From Tolypeutes matacus (Eukaryota; Chordata; Mammalia; Cingulata; Chlamyphoridae): 64,000 nucleotides of DNA. Of the stretch, positions 12,161 to 23,872 are shown piece after piece (position 1 is the first letter of the stretch; the number at the start of each line of letters is the position of its first letter). The notes below the pieces were generated by a model, which saw only the letters and a program-made list of their open reading frames with translations, was not told the DNA's origin and searched no databases. The stretch is from assembly GCA_026826555.1 (NCBI GenBank), contig JAKSZT010020895.1:905303-969302 (forward strand), written 5' to 3'. A program made the position numbers and the translations under genes.

Positions 12161-13090
12161 TTGAAGTTCTGTACCCAGAAAAGCATGTTCTTAAGCTTAA
12201 TCTATCCTTGTAGGTGTGAACCCATTGTGTTAGTTATGTTTACTAGGGAAATAGAACTGAGAGGATGGATATATATTTCCAATCTCACACACTGAGAATT
12301 TCAAAATAATTGTCTCAAGTAACTATGGGGAAGAGTATGTCAAAATTTCATAAGATATGCCACAAGCTGGGAACTCTGATGAGGTTTTCAGTGAATTCCC
12401 CAGACAAAGCTGGATGACTGAAGTAGAAATGGAAATTATCTTTTCTGACTGCTAAAATCATCAGTTATGCTTTTACAGCCTTCAACAGATTGGATGAAAC
12501 ATCTATCATTGTTGAAAGTAACCTTCTCCGTTGACTATAGATGTAATAAGCCATAAATACAATCAAATTACTGATAATTTAAATCTGTGTAATATCCTCA
12601 TAGTAAGGATAAAGCCAGTGTTTGTTTGACCAAATAAGTGGACATCATGACCTGGCTAGTTTGATACATGAATTTAACAATCACATACATTATAATTAGG
12701 GCCTTTAGATGAGGTTTCTTCCATTCAGGTGTGGAGAAATTAAATCAGGATGGGTCATAATCCTAATACTTGTGTCCTTTATAAGTAGAATAAAATTCAG
12801 ACAGGGAGTCATGGCAAGCAAGAAGCTGAAGGTCAACAGAACCTAGAATGTAAGGGAGAAGCCAGAAGAGTCTGCATATACATTACCAAGTGACAAAGTA
12901 ACACAGGACTCAGGAACACTTCAGTCATCCCAAGTGTTTCAATTTTCAGAAAGAAATCATTGTTTTGATGATGTTTTGATTGGGAATTCTCCCAGCCCAA
13001 AAACCATGAGCTAAGTAATTTTTATTATCCAAGTCAACCTATTGCCTGGTGTTTGCATAAGGAGCAAAAGAAACTAAATTAAAAACAAAA
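12161..13090 (+). mobile_element. MaLR-like 3' LTR, split by a nested insertion
   Basis: 12161-12230 and about 12686-13090 together align block by block with the 5' LTR at 10145-10600. The junction of the two parts falls in the 'cccatt-ataattagggccttt' block. The intervening 12231-12685 is foreign. The LTR ends near 'gcaaaagaaactaaatt'. Confidence 0.7.
12231..12685. mobile_element. Unclassified insertion nested in MaLR 3' LTR
   Basis: This block of about 455 bases starts 'gttagttatgtttactagggaaatagaac', a wording typical of mammalian LTR or MER repeats, and interrupts the LTR. I cannot assign orientation or family. No clear target duplication was found. Confidence 0.5.
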
Positions 13091-13764
13091 TTCCTTATGA
13101 TCTGTGATATAAAGGGAAAAAATATAAAGTAAAATAAATAAATCAGAAAAGATAAAATCAGAAATCAGTCGAATCCCTTGTAATTTTTATAAAATAAATT
13201 TGAATCAAGAAAACTTTAAGATACAATTTAATATTTTATTCACTTATTAAATATTTTAAATTTCATTATTCTTACAAAGTTGACAAAAAGTTTAATTCTT
13301 GAATAACATTTCAATAATTATTTACAGCATGGTTTAATTCATTTTTAGTCAATATATTTGTAAAATTCATATTACTATCTAAAACTTTTGAAGGCTGTTA
13401 TATTATATAAGGGGCATGCATTCATATTAAAAATATGTGATTTTGAGACAGTGAAATTAAACATGTCAATAATTATACTAAAATTTAAAGTATAGTAATA
13501 TGTCAACAATTCAAGAGATAGGTATTTTATAATATTTTAAAACTAAAATTTGATGTGCTCCATGTTGAAATCAGTATTTAGCTGAAGTTTAGTAAATATC
13601 TGAAATCTTTTTTCATAGGATGATGTGATTGAGAGTTAATATTATCTAATATATAATTAAAATTAAATTTCTTTTATGAAGTACTTGGACATAAATATTG
13701 AAAGATTTAATATTGAATAAAAAGCTAGTGTTTCAGAATAATTAGAATCTTCATTATTTTGGTG
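13091..13764. other. AT-rich stretch, nothing recognised
   Basis: Very AT-rich sequence with no frame, no named repeat and no structured element that I can support. Confidence 0.5.
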
Positions 13765-14916
13765 TCAACTTAGCTTAGGGATAAAGCAATAAATAGTGAG
13801 GCTATTTATTTTATCCCACTTTGTTAGTCTGCTAATAGGCTGCCAATACAAAGTACCAAAATTCTCAGAACACTGAAGTGATGAACTGAGTCTTCCTAAT
13901 CTGTAGGGACTAGGTCCAATCCTCTCAGAGTAGTGGGGTGATGACCTAACTCTCACCAACCAATGGAGAACAGGCCCACCCACCTCAGAGCAGTGGCATG
14001 GCAATCTAACTCTCTCCAACCATGGAGAATGTGTTCCACATTCTCTATATCCTGCTATAAACAAACTCTCCCTGAACAGTCGGCTGGAACATCCATCCTC
14101 TTCAAATGATGGGGCAAACTCACCCTCTCCATACACATGTGTGGAACCCGTCTTGACCGGAGGAGATGTCTTAATTTCTATCTCAGTTTCTATGATTTTC
14201 CTCTTAAAGCCATTTGCCCTCTGATCTCTCATCTCCCTGTACCTTTTAGTCCAGATTGACTGTGATTTCTTTCATATAGATCTAACAAAAACTTGCTGGT
14301 TTAGCATGCAAGAAACAGCAGTCAAAGCCATCAGACAATACGACTTTCCACAAGACCTTCCAGGATAACTGAATTTTCAATCCTGACTTACAATTTCCAA
14401 ATTTAGTTAATTCCTCAAATTGACCATTATCTTCTGGGGTCTTATTATCCAGAAGCTTAGAATTTCCAAAATCAATCCCTGGTTTCTCTTTGCCCAACAA
14501 TTTAGTTCTCAGCTTACCTTTTTCCTCTGTCATCTTGTTATAGGCTGCAAGGAGAAGCCAGGCCACATTTTCCACATTTACTTTGGAAATCCCAGCTAAA
14601 TAGTCCAAGTTCATCATTTTCAAATTTTGCTTTCCATCTAACATAAGGATTCACTCTTACCAAGTTCCCTTCAACATTAAAACAAGGGTCACTTTTCCTC
14701 CAGTTCCAAAAATACATTCATAATTTCCTTCCAAGCCTTCACTGGAAAAAAACTTTTTGGTCCATATTCCTACCAATAGTCTCTTCAAAGCAATCTAGGC
14801 ATTTTCCATCAAGCATTTCACAATTCCTCCAAAAATATACCCCTTAACCACTTATAAAACTTTTCTAGTATTTTTGTTAATTGCAGCAGCACAATCACAC
14901 TCCTGATGCCAACTTC
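13765..14916 (-). mobile_element. MaLR-like internal region
   Basis: Downstream (minus) of the LTR at 14917-15644. It begins 'gaagttggcatcaggagtgtg', the post-LTR wording of MaLR elements, and includes the 'aaatgatgaacttggac' and 'tttccaaagtaaatgtgg' blocks. Minus frames of 120 codons (14282-14644) and 155 codons (13765-14232) are open, but I see no viral or host domain. The second is inflated by a tandem repeat at 13880-14060. No second LTR is present at the left end, so the element is truncated. Confidence 0.7.
13880..14060 (-). repeat. About 60-bp tandem repeat, three degenerate units
   Basis: Units share 'tcagagYagtgg', a 'aactctcWccaacca' block and 'tggagaa', spaced about 60 bases. The repeat lies inside the MaLR internal region, where such minisatellite-like arrays are known in related elements. 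Confidence 0.65.
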
Positions 14917-15644
14917 TGTACTAGTTCTGCCAAAAGGTTGCTGATGCAAGGGATGAGAAATATGTTGGGTTTTATAAAGGGGATTTTTTAAATTCTAACA
15001 GTTCAATACCATGGAAAGTCCAAAATGAGGCACCATTAGAGATGCCTTCTCACCAATGTCAGCTACTATTTATCATGGTATCTTCACCACATGATGAAGT
15101 AAGACAGATGCTGATCCCTACCCAGGTTTCTCCTCCTCTGCTGGTCTTCCTCTCTTAGGCTGAATTGTTCTGCTTTCTTCCTGATTTCTTCTCTAGTATG
15201 CCATAAGGCTTGTCTCATTCTGGGCCTCCTATACAACTATTAGCTGAGCTGCAACCTTCCCAAAATCAGCAGTAAGCCTACCTGAATAAGCTCAGGCAGT
15301 GGCTCATATTTTCCCAGGGATTCAGCTGTTTAATCCTTCTCCTTTCTTTCACATGGCAGTACCCAAAAATGACAGAGCTTTCTCTCCTCTGTTTGTCTCC
15401 ATCCATTTTATTTTCTGTATTTCCATTTATATCAAACCCAGAAAGTGGCAAAGACCCAAATTAAGTTAGGCCTTATTGATGTAGCCCCATTCAAAGCCCT
15501 AAAGTGATATTTAAAAGTAGTCCAACCAAAGGCCCATCAACTGGATTTAACCCAAAGGGCATCACACCCAGAAAAATAGATTAGTTTACAAACATAAGCA
15601 TTCTTTTTTTTTTTGTATTCATAAAATCATGTCAAACTGCCACA
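14917..15644 (-). mobile_element. MaLR-like LTR (5' LTR of the minus element)
   Basis: On minus it starts TGTGGCAGTTTGA and ends TAGTACA, so it has the TG...CA termini of an LTR, about 728 bp. The solo copy at 51031-51672 shows the same termini and the same order of blocks. The internal region follows directly at 14916 downwards. Confidence 0.75.
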
Positions 15645-15690
15645 CTAAAATTTTATTCTTTCTTCTTATTCTTTACACTAATTAATTATA

Positions 15691-15778
15691 GCCTGCACCA
15701 CCCCATAGCTTTGGGGAGCAGATGAGCTGACCTGAAGCAGCATCAGGCTGAGAGCAGACTTGAATCTGCAGAGTTCTG
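15691..15778 (-). repeat. Copy of the structured retro-sequence (3' part)
   Basis: The reverse complement matches 5216-5304 ('cagcctgatgctgcttcaggtcagc', 'ccccaaagctatggggtggtgcaggc'). It is flanked by 'ttaattatag'-like direct repeats (about 15681-15690 and 15780-15789). It ends exactly at 'gtgcaggc' with no poly(A), unlike the copy at 5097. Confidence 0.65.
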
Positions 15779-15789
15779 ATTTAATTATA

Positions 15790-17280
15790 GCTACTTTGAA
15801 TGACAATATGTTTTTTGAACATAAATGAAAAGATCTTACTCCTCAATGGGGGAAATTATATAGCCTGCCTATAATTTATCTTCTTAAAACTAAGCTTTTC
15901 CAGACAGGACCGTCGACCTAATTACCTCTTTGTTGTATGTAATAAATAACTGGAAGCAAATACAAACTCAAAGTATAATCACTTCTTATGGTATAATTCA
16001 CCAAATATTTCCGGACAGATTAGAATTATGAGGTAGACTTATATCCATCACTTTTTTACATTAATTAGTTAATTTCCCTTATTTGATATCATAAAACTTT
16101 CTTATGCAATAGATTTTGTTGTTATTAGATTAGTGTGGCTTTCCTCTGCAGTAAATGAAGGTTTACACTGTTAAAAATGTGAATTTTCATATCTTCTCTG
16201 TATAAAATGTTCTCATTCAAGTTAAATGTAGTACACTTACCTATAATAGAAACATTATTCAGATGTTAACTAGAAATCACAATTGCATGACTTATTTATT
16301 TTCTTTACAGTTTATACTATTTACTGACCTTGCCATGCTGATTAAATCAGGTGGCAATCACTGTGAACCCATGATAAGCCACCATAAATATTCAGATATA
16401 CAAATGATATTGAAATAGGAAACTATGACCCTTCCAAACCTTGGAAATATAGCAGTATCCTTCCAGAATTAGGTTGAATACTGGGGTCTTAGTCAAACTT
16501 AGTATCATCTTTAAATAGAGAAACTGAAATGGGAAGTCAGTAAGGAAAGTAAAACACTGAAATGAAGGTCTTTATTTGTTACATTTTAATATGCCTGATC
16601 TAAACCATTTAAGTTTTAAATAGAGGAAACATTTGAGATATTAGATTATATAAACAAACTATACTTGGTTGTGTTTAAAGTATAATTTCAAAGCAGATGA
16701 GAAAGCATATGTAATTACAAAATAATCCAAAATAACATTACTTCACAAAATGTTGGTGATAAATTAATAAATTTTTAAATCTGATACTTTTTTGAAGATA
16801 CTGATATTCTGTATTTAACTTTGCTTCTACATCAAAAAAGTGTGTGAGAGATAATATTGGTTAAAAACTTAATATATCATTCTCCAAAACTTAGAATAAG
16901 TATTTTAAAGAAATAAATAGTTGGAAGGTAGTAAAAGCAAGGGCAAACATAAGGCAAATCATCCTTCTCATTTTCTAATTAGATACTAAATGATGCATAA
17001 TTCTTTGAAAACACTTATTTCTTACACATATATAATACAGCTGAGGCCATGAGCTATAAAACTATATGAAAATCATCAAAAGATTGCATATTCTCTTACA
17101 CAGAGTTATCTGAGAGTGATCACTATGTTGGTTGCTAATACCTTTTCCTCCTCCTGTTCCTTGGGCCAGAGTTTAGAAATGAAATAGCAAAATGGAATAC
17201 TGAGAAGCCACATATAAAAAAATCTCATGTCTTGAGTCCCATTGAACTATTAAGTGAAGATAGAGAATTAATAATTTAAA
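15790..17280. other. Non-repetitive-looking AT-rich DNA
   Basis: I see no coding frame, named repeat or RNA gene here. Confidence 0.5.
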
Positions 17281-17386
17281 TAGCAACCCGGTGTGACGCT
17301 GGTACTCAGCTCCAGAAAGGGCAGAGTTGGCCCTCTTTAGCACTCTGCACTGACTAACATCAGAGCCACAGCTACTCTGGGGAGCC
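17281..17386 (-). repeat. Copy of the structured retro-sequence (5' part)
   Basis: The reverse complement matches 5108-5210 ('gtagctgtggctctgatgttag', 'cagtgcagagtgct', 'ctggagctgagtaccagcgtcac'). It lacks the 3' part. The copies at 15691 and 17281 lie 1.5 kb apart on the same strand, but each covers a different part of the 5097 sequence. They could be one copy split by intervening DNA, or two events. Confidence 0.65.
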
Positions 17387-18129
17387 CAGGAAGTGGGACA
17401 TGCTTGATTAATTTCCACGAGCCCAGCTAGGGACCTTCCGTAAGGGGGTTGGTCTAGAGGAGGAATTATTTTGGGTCCTGTATTTCACTAAAAAAAAAAA
17501 AAAAAAGTGAGAAGGTCAGTTCAATAAAAGAAAAATAAATTATTTTTAATTTAGTTTAATAGCTAAAATCTGTTTCAGGACCTGCATATAGAACCCTGTG
17601 GGGAAATTGATTGATAAACACAAGCAGGAAGAGAGGATCCACGTGGACCCTAGGGGAATCATTGATCGTCCTTAGCTCTGTTTGACTGCTTGCCTGTGTG
17701 GATGTTTGATTTTTCTCTGTTTATTTCTGGTCTCTTGCTTTTCTTTCCTCTTTCCTCCCCCCTTTCTTACTCTACACTGCCTACACAAGTTAAATATTCA
17801 TCTCATTAAGTCTCATTTGGCCCTTCTAAATTTATCAAATTACTATTATCCTTTTGCCTTCCTTACATCTTTTGATTCCTCTGGCCCTAATCTTTTGCAT
17901 TCAAGGGAACATAGAAAGAAGCAAGGAAATAAAATAAGAAGAAAAAGTGCCAAAAAGAAAACATAACTTATATGCAGAACCACCAGCTAAATAAAACTCT
18001 AGAGCATAGAGAAAAGCTAATCAACTGAACAAACCCATCAAGATAATATGATGACCAGAAGGCAATAAAAAAATACAAATGACTCTGAGAAACAGGAAAA
18101 TATGGACTAGTCCAATGAACAAAATAAAA

Positions 18130-18960
18130 ACCAGGCAGGGATGCAGAACATCGAACAACTAATCAAAGCTATCCAAACAAATATCATGGACCAACTTAAA
18201 AAAGTGAAGGAAGAGATTAAGGATATAAAGAAGACACTGGGAGAAGATACTAAAGAAATTGCAAACATGCCTAAAAAGGTAATGGATATGATGGTGAACA
18301 ATGGCACAAGCCAAGAAATGAAAAAGAAATAGTGATATGGAAGACAATACAGCTGAAATCAGAGATAGTAGAACAGCTAGACAAAAAGATAGAAAAAATC
18401 CAGCATGGACACAGGGAATTAACTGATAATACAAAACGCACAAACATATGCATTATGGGCATCCCAGAAGGAGAAGAGAAGGGAAACGGAACAGAAGGAG
18501 TGTTGAAAGAAATAATGGCTGAAAACTTCCCAACCATATTGAGAGAGATAGATATGCAGATCCAGGAAGCACAGCGCACCCCAAATAGTATAAATCTCAA
18601 CAGGCCAACTCCAAGACATATACTTGTCAAAATGTCCAATGCTCAAGACAAAAGAGAAAATACTCAAGGTAGCAAGAGAAAAGAGAACCCATCACATACA
18701 AGGGAAGCACAATAACATTAAGTGCTGATTTCTCAGCTGAAACCATGGAGGCAAGAACACAGTGGTATGACATAGTCAAAATACTAAAAGAAAAAAAACT
18801 TCCAGCCACAAATCCTCTATCCAGCAAAACTGGCATTCAAAAATGATAGAGAGTTCAAAATATTCACAGATAAACAGAAATTAAGAGAGTATGTCAATAA
18901 GAAAGCAGCACTTCAAGAAATACTAAAGGAATCTCTACAAGTTGAAAGGAAAAAACAAGT
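18130..18960 (+). pseudogene. L1 ORF1p remnant
   Basis: L1 ORF1p is the trimeric RNA-binding chaperone of the retrotransposon. 18141-18332 encodes a charged coiled-coil stretch (IKAIQTNIMDQLKKVKEEIK). After a stop at 18330, frame 18332-18715 carries the RRM-like part with 'NICIMGIPEGEEKGNGTEG' and the 'RPTPRHILVKMSN' block, followed by the carboxyl domain in other frames up to about 18960. At least one in-frame stop and a frameshift split it, so no full protein can be made. Frames read on the opposite strand are shadows. Confidence 0.88.
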
Positions 18961-19049
18961 GAGAGAGAGTTGGAGGAGAGTTGAAAAACAACTGAAAAGA
19001 CAAAAAGAGATACAAAACAATATATGACATACATTAACCCAAAGAAAAA

Positions 19050-22000
19050 ATGGTTGAATTAAGAAATTTGTTACGAGTAATAACACTGAATGTTAATGGA
19101 TTAAATTCACCAATGAAAAGGCACAGATTGGCAGAATGGATAAGAAAATATGATCCATCTATATGCTGTCTACAAGAAACCCACCTTCGAAATAGGGATT
19201 CAAGAAGGTTGAAAGTGAATGGCTGGAAAACCATTTTACAAGCTAACAATAGCCAAAAAAGGGCAGGAGTAGCTATTCTAGTATCAGACAAAATAGACTT
19301 TAAATGTGAAACTATTGTAAAAGACAAAAATGGACACTACATATTAGTAAAAGGAGAATCTCTCAAGAAGAAAGAACAATCATCAACATTTATGCACCTA
19401 ATTGGGGTGCCTCAAAATATGTGTGGCAAACTCTGGAAAAAATAAGAGGGAAAATAAATGCCTCTTCAATTATAGCAGGTGACTTCAACATACCACTATC
19501 ATCATTAGACAGAACATCTAGACAGAGAATCAGTAAAGAAACTAAGGCATTCAACAATACATTAGAAGACCTGGACTTAATAGACATATACAGAACACAA
19601 CACCCAAATACAGCGAGATTTACATTCTTCTCGAGTGCACATGGAACATACTCCAAAATAGACCACATGCTAGGCCACAGAACAAGTCTCAATGAATTCA
19701 GAAAGACTGAGATTATACAAAGTAATTTCTCTGACCACTATTGAATGAAATTGGAAATCACTAAGGGCCAAAGAAACAGGTTAGGCACAAGGATATGGAA
19801 GTTAAACAACACCCTCTTAGACAAACAGTGGGTCAAAGAGGAAATCTCAAAAGAAATCAGTAACTACCTTGAAACTAATGAAAACGACATCACAACATAT
19901 CAAAACCTATGGGATGCAGCGAAAGCAGTACTGAGAGGGAAGCTCACAACTGTAAATTCATATATTAAAAAAGAAGAAAGAGCTAAAATTGAAGATCTAA
20001 CTGCACACTTGAAGGAATTGGAAAAACAACAATATACTAAAACTAAAGGAAGTAGAAAGAAGGAAATAACAAAGATTGAGCAGAATTAAATGAAATAGAG
20101 AATAAGAAAGCACTGGAAACAATAAACAAACCCAAAAGCTGGTTCTTTGAGAATATCAATAAAATTGACAAACCCTTAGCCAGACTAACAAAGAAAAAGA
20201 GAGAAGAGATGAAAATATATAAATAAGGAATGAGCAAGGGGATATCAGTACTGACCCCACAGAAATAAAGAGTATCATAAGAGGATACTTTGAAAAATTA
20301 TATGTCAACAAGAATGATAATTTAGAGGAAATGGTCAAGTTTCTAGAAGCCCACAAACAGCCTACATTGATGAAATAAGAAATAGATGAACTCAACAGTC
20401 CAATTACAAGTAAAGAGATAGAATCAGTCATCAAAAACCTCCCAACTAAGAAGAGCTCAGGACCAGATGGCTTCACAGCTGAATTCTACCAAACAACCAG
20501 AAAGAGCTAACACCAATTCTACTTAAGCTCATCCAAAAAATAGAAGTAGAAGGAATATTGCCTAACTCATTCTATGATGCCAACATTACCCTAATACCAA
20601 AACCAAATAAAGATACGACAAGAAAGGAAAATTAGAGACCAAATACTCTAATGAATCTAGATGCTAAAATCCTAAACAAAATACTTGCTAATCGCATTCA
20701 AAAACATATCAAAAGGATTATACACCATGACCAAGTGGGTTTCATCCCGGGAGTGCAAGGATGGTTCAATATAAGAAAATCAATCAATGTAGTACACCAC
20801 ATAAACAGATTGAAAGAAAAAAACCACAAGATCATCTCTGTAGATGCAGAAAAAGCATTCACAAAATACAGCATTCTTTCCTCAAAAAACACTACAAAAA
20901 TAGGAATAAATGGAAACTTCCTGAATATGATAAAGGGTATATATGAAAAACCAAAAGTTAACGTCATTTTCAATGGTGAAATCCTAAAAGCCTTCCCTCT
21001 GAGATCGGGAAGTAGACAAGGGTGCCCACTATCACCACTCCTATTTAACATTGTCTTAGATGTACCTGCACGAGCACTGAGACAAAAAAAGGACATAAAT
21101 GGCGTCCAGATTGGAAAGAAGAAGTAAAACTTTCATTATTTGCAGATGACATGATCCTACACGTAGAAAGCCATGAGAAATCTACAACAAGGCTTCTAGA
21201 ACTTATAAAGGAGTTCAGTAATGTTGCTGGCTATAAGATCAATACTCAAAAATCAGTAGCATTTCTATACACCAATAACGAGCAAACTGAGGAAGAAATC
21301 AGGAAAAAAATACCATTTACAACAATAACTAAAAAAATCAAATACCTAGGAATAAATTTAACTAAAGATGTAACAGACTTACATATGCAAAACTACACAA
21401 CACTGATAAAGAAAATCAAAGAAGACTTAAATAAATGGAAAAATATTCCCTGTTCATGATAGGAAGACTAAACATCACCAAGATGTCTATCCCACCCAAA
21501 CGAATATACAGATTTAATGCTGTCCCAATAAAAGTCAACACTATATTATTTAAGGAACTGGGAAACCTAACCACAAAATATATTTGGAGAGGCAAGAGGC
21601 CCCGAATTGCCAAAGACATATTGAAAAAGAAAAATGAAGTTGGAGGTATCACACTACCTGACTTTAAAACATACTACAAAGCTACAGTCATCAAAATCTC
21701 ATGGTATCGTCACACGGATAGACCTACTGACCAATGAAACCAAATTGAGAATTCAGATATAGATCCTAACATATACAGTTTTCTGATATTTGACAAAGAC
21801 ACGAAGCCCACTGAGTTGGGAGAGAATGGCCTCTTTAACAAGTGGTGCTTGGAGAACTGGATATCCATATCCAAAAAATGAGAGAAGAATACCATCTCAC
21901 ACCTTATACAAAAATCAACTCAAGATGGATCAAAGATCTAAATATAAGAACCAAAACCATAGAGACCTTGAAAGACAATATAGTGAAGCATCTACAGGAC

Positions 22001-22660
22001 TTTGTAATAGGAAATGATTTCATGGACTTCACAGCCAAAGCATGAGCAGCAAGAGAAAAAATAGATAAATGGGATCTATCAAAATTAAAAACTTCTGCAC
22101 CTCAAAGGATGTTATTAAGAAAATAAAAAAGCAGCCGACCCAATGGGAGAAAATATTTTGCAACCATTTATCTGATAGGAGCCTAATATCCTGCATATAT
22201 AAATAAATCGTACAGCTTGAAAATAAAAGGACAAACAACCCATTTAAAAAATGGGCAAATGACCTGAAAAGACACTTCTCCAAAGAAGAAATACAAATGG
22301 CTAATAAGCACATGAAAAAATTCTCAACATTGCTTGGTATCAGGGAAATGCAAATCAAAACTACAATGAGATACCATCTTACACCCATCAGAATGGCAGC
22401 TATTGAAAAAACAGGAGACACTAAATGTTGGAGAGGATGTGGAGGAATAGGAACACTCATCCACTGCTGGTGGGACTGTTGTATGGTCCAGCCACTGTGG
22501 AGAACAGTTTGGCGATTCCTCAGAAAACTAATAGATCTTCCGTATGATCCAGCAATTCCACTCTTGGGTATATACCCAGAAGAACTGAAAGCAAATATAC
22601 AAACAGATATATGCACACCAATGTTGATAGCAGCGTTGTTCACCATTGCCTAAAGTTGGA
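19050..22660 (+). pseudogene. L1 ORF2p remnant (endonuclease, reverse transcriptase, Cys domain)
   Basis: ORF2p supplies the nicking endonuclease and reverse transcriptase for target-primed reverse transcription. The frame 19050-19445 shows the endonuclease start ('NVNGLNSPMKRHRLAEWI', 'CCLQETHL'). 19421-19744 continues it ('AGDFNIPLSSLDR', 'SKIDHMLGH'). 20651-21127 is reverse transcriptase with '[13 protein letters not shown]'. The FADD catalytic box lies at about 21138-21149 in a different frame, after a frameshift. 22297-22653 holds the Cys-rich tail ('[18 protein letters not shown]'). Several stops and frameshifts (for example at 19742, 20088, 20225, 20635, 21126) inactivate it. Confidence 0.92.
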
Positions 22661-23374
22661 ATTAGCCCCGGTGCCAATCAACAGAAGAATGGATAAGCAA
22701 ATTGTGGTACATACATAAAATGGAATATTACTCAGCTGTAAGAAAGAATAAAGTGCTAACACATGGAATAACGTGGAAGAATCTTGAAGACCTTATGTTG
22801 AGTAAAGCAAGCCAGGCACTGAAGGATGAACAGTACATGACCTCACTGATTTGAACTGAGGAAAGTGAGCAGTCTCTGAGAACCATTGTCTGAAAGATAG
22901 GTTAACAAGGGAGAGTAAGAGGAGAGCAGGCTTTGAGCCATCACCCATATGGACATAATCTATGGGACAGGGATAGAGTATTTTTGCATATTGAAGGATA
23001 GGACAGATAGATAGTGATATTACTGGGTTTGGTGGTGCAGCATTGACAGGTGGGTAGATTAGGAAGGGCAGGTTAGAATACCCAGGGCATGTAACTATGA
23101 ATCTTGACATTCCATGAGTCAAGACAGGGTAGTGTCATGTGCCCCAGGGGGGTGGAGAGGAAGGAACAGTTAAGATCTAATGGGGTATTTAGTGGTCATG
23201 GGTGAGGTTTTTCATTACCTTACAGTAATGGACATAGGACATGGTAAATATCATCAAAACTTATTAAACTGTATCGTCTAAATTGTAAACTATACTGTAA
23301 ATCATTGACAATGTTTTGTTGCTATATTTTGCTATCTGTATAACAGTTATAACAATGCTAACATCCAAAAAAAA

Positions 23375-23407
23375 GGGGGGGGTGTTAATATGGGGTCGGG
23401 AAGGGGG
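23375..23407 (+). other. G-rich tract in L1 3' UTR
   Basis: Four G runs of 8, 4, 3 and 5 (23375-23382, 23392-23395, 23398-23400, 23403-23407) within 33 bases fit the pattern of a G-quadruplex. G-rich 3' UTR tracts are a known feature of L1 in several mammals. Confidence 0.7.
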
Positions 23408-23839
23408 AGTGGTTTGGTATCTGGGAGTGTCTGGTACTCCGTGTGTGACTTTGCTGTGACTTAAATATTCTTTGAAAATTCAATGAAAATTTGGGAGATA
23501 ATGGGGATTGAGAGAGGGAAGGTGTCATGGCACACCAGACATCCGATAACACAGCGATAAAAGGAAAAAAAGAATATATATATATATTAAAAGGCATTTC
23601 TTTTGCTTTTTTCCCCATTTTTTTGAATGTCCCAATCCGCTAATTATATTTTATTTTATTTGTATTTTGTTTGTTTGTTTTATTGTTTTGTTTTTTTTTC
23701 CCTGAGTTTCCTTATGTTTGTCTCTTGCATGTAAGTTTATCATTGTTGTTTCTTTTTCCTATTAAATGTATTTGATTATTTTATGGACTACATGTTCATG
23801 GAAGATTTGGATCATAGAAGGGTTACATTGGGTACTGCA

Positions 23840-23872
23840 GGGGATTATTGGTGGGGGTGTCTGGGAGGGGGG
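23840..23872 (+). other. Second G-rich tract in L1 3' UTR
   Basis: G runs of 4, 5, 3 and 6 (23840-23843, 23853-23857, 23863-23865, 23867-23872) in 33 bases, again quadruplex-compatible, about 450 bases after the first tract. Confidence 0.7.

Noticed and set aside
14282..14644. 120-codon minus frame as a host gene
   Set aside because: It lies inside the MaLR internal region whose blocks recur at 10600-11360. No domain or splice context is seen.
22029..22646. 205-codon minus frame
   Set aside because: It is the antisense shadow of the L1 ORF2 carboxyl domain. Similar antisense frames occur over other ORF2 copies.
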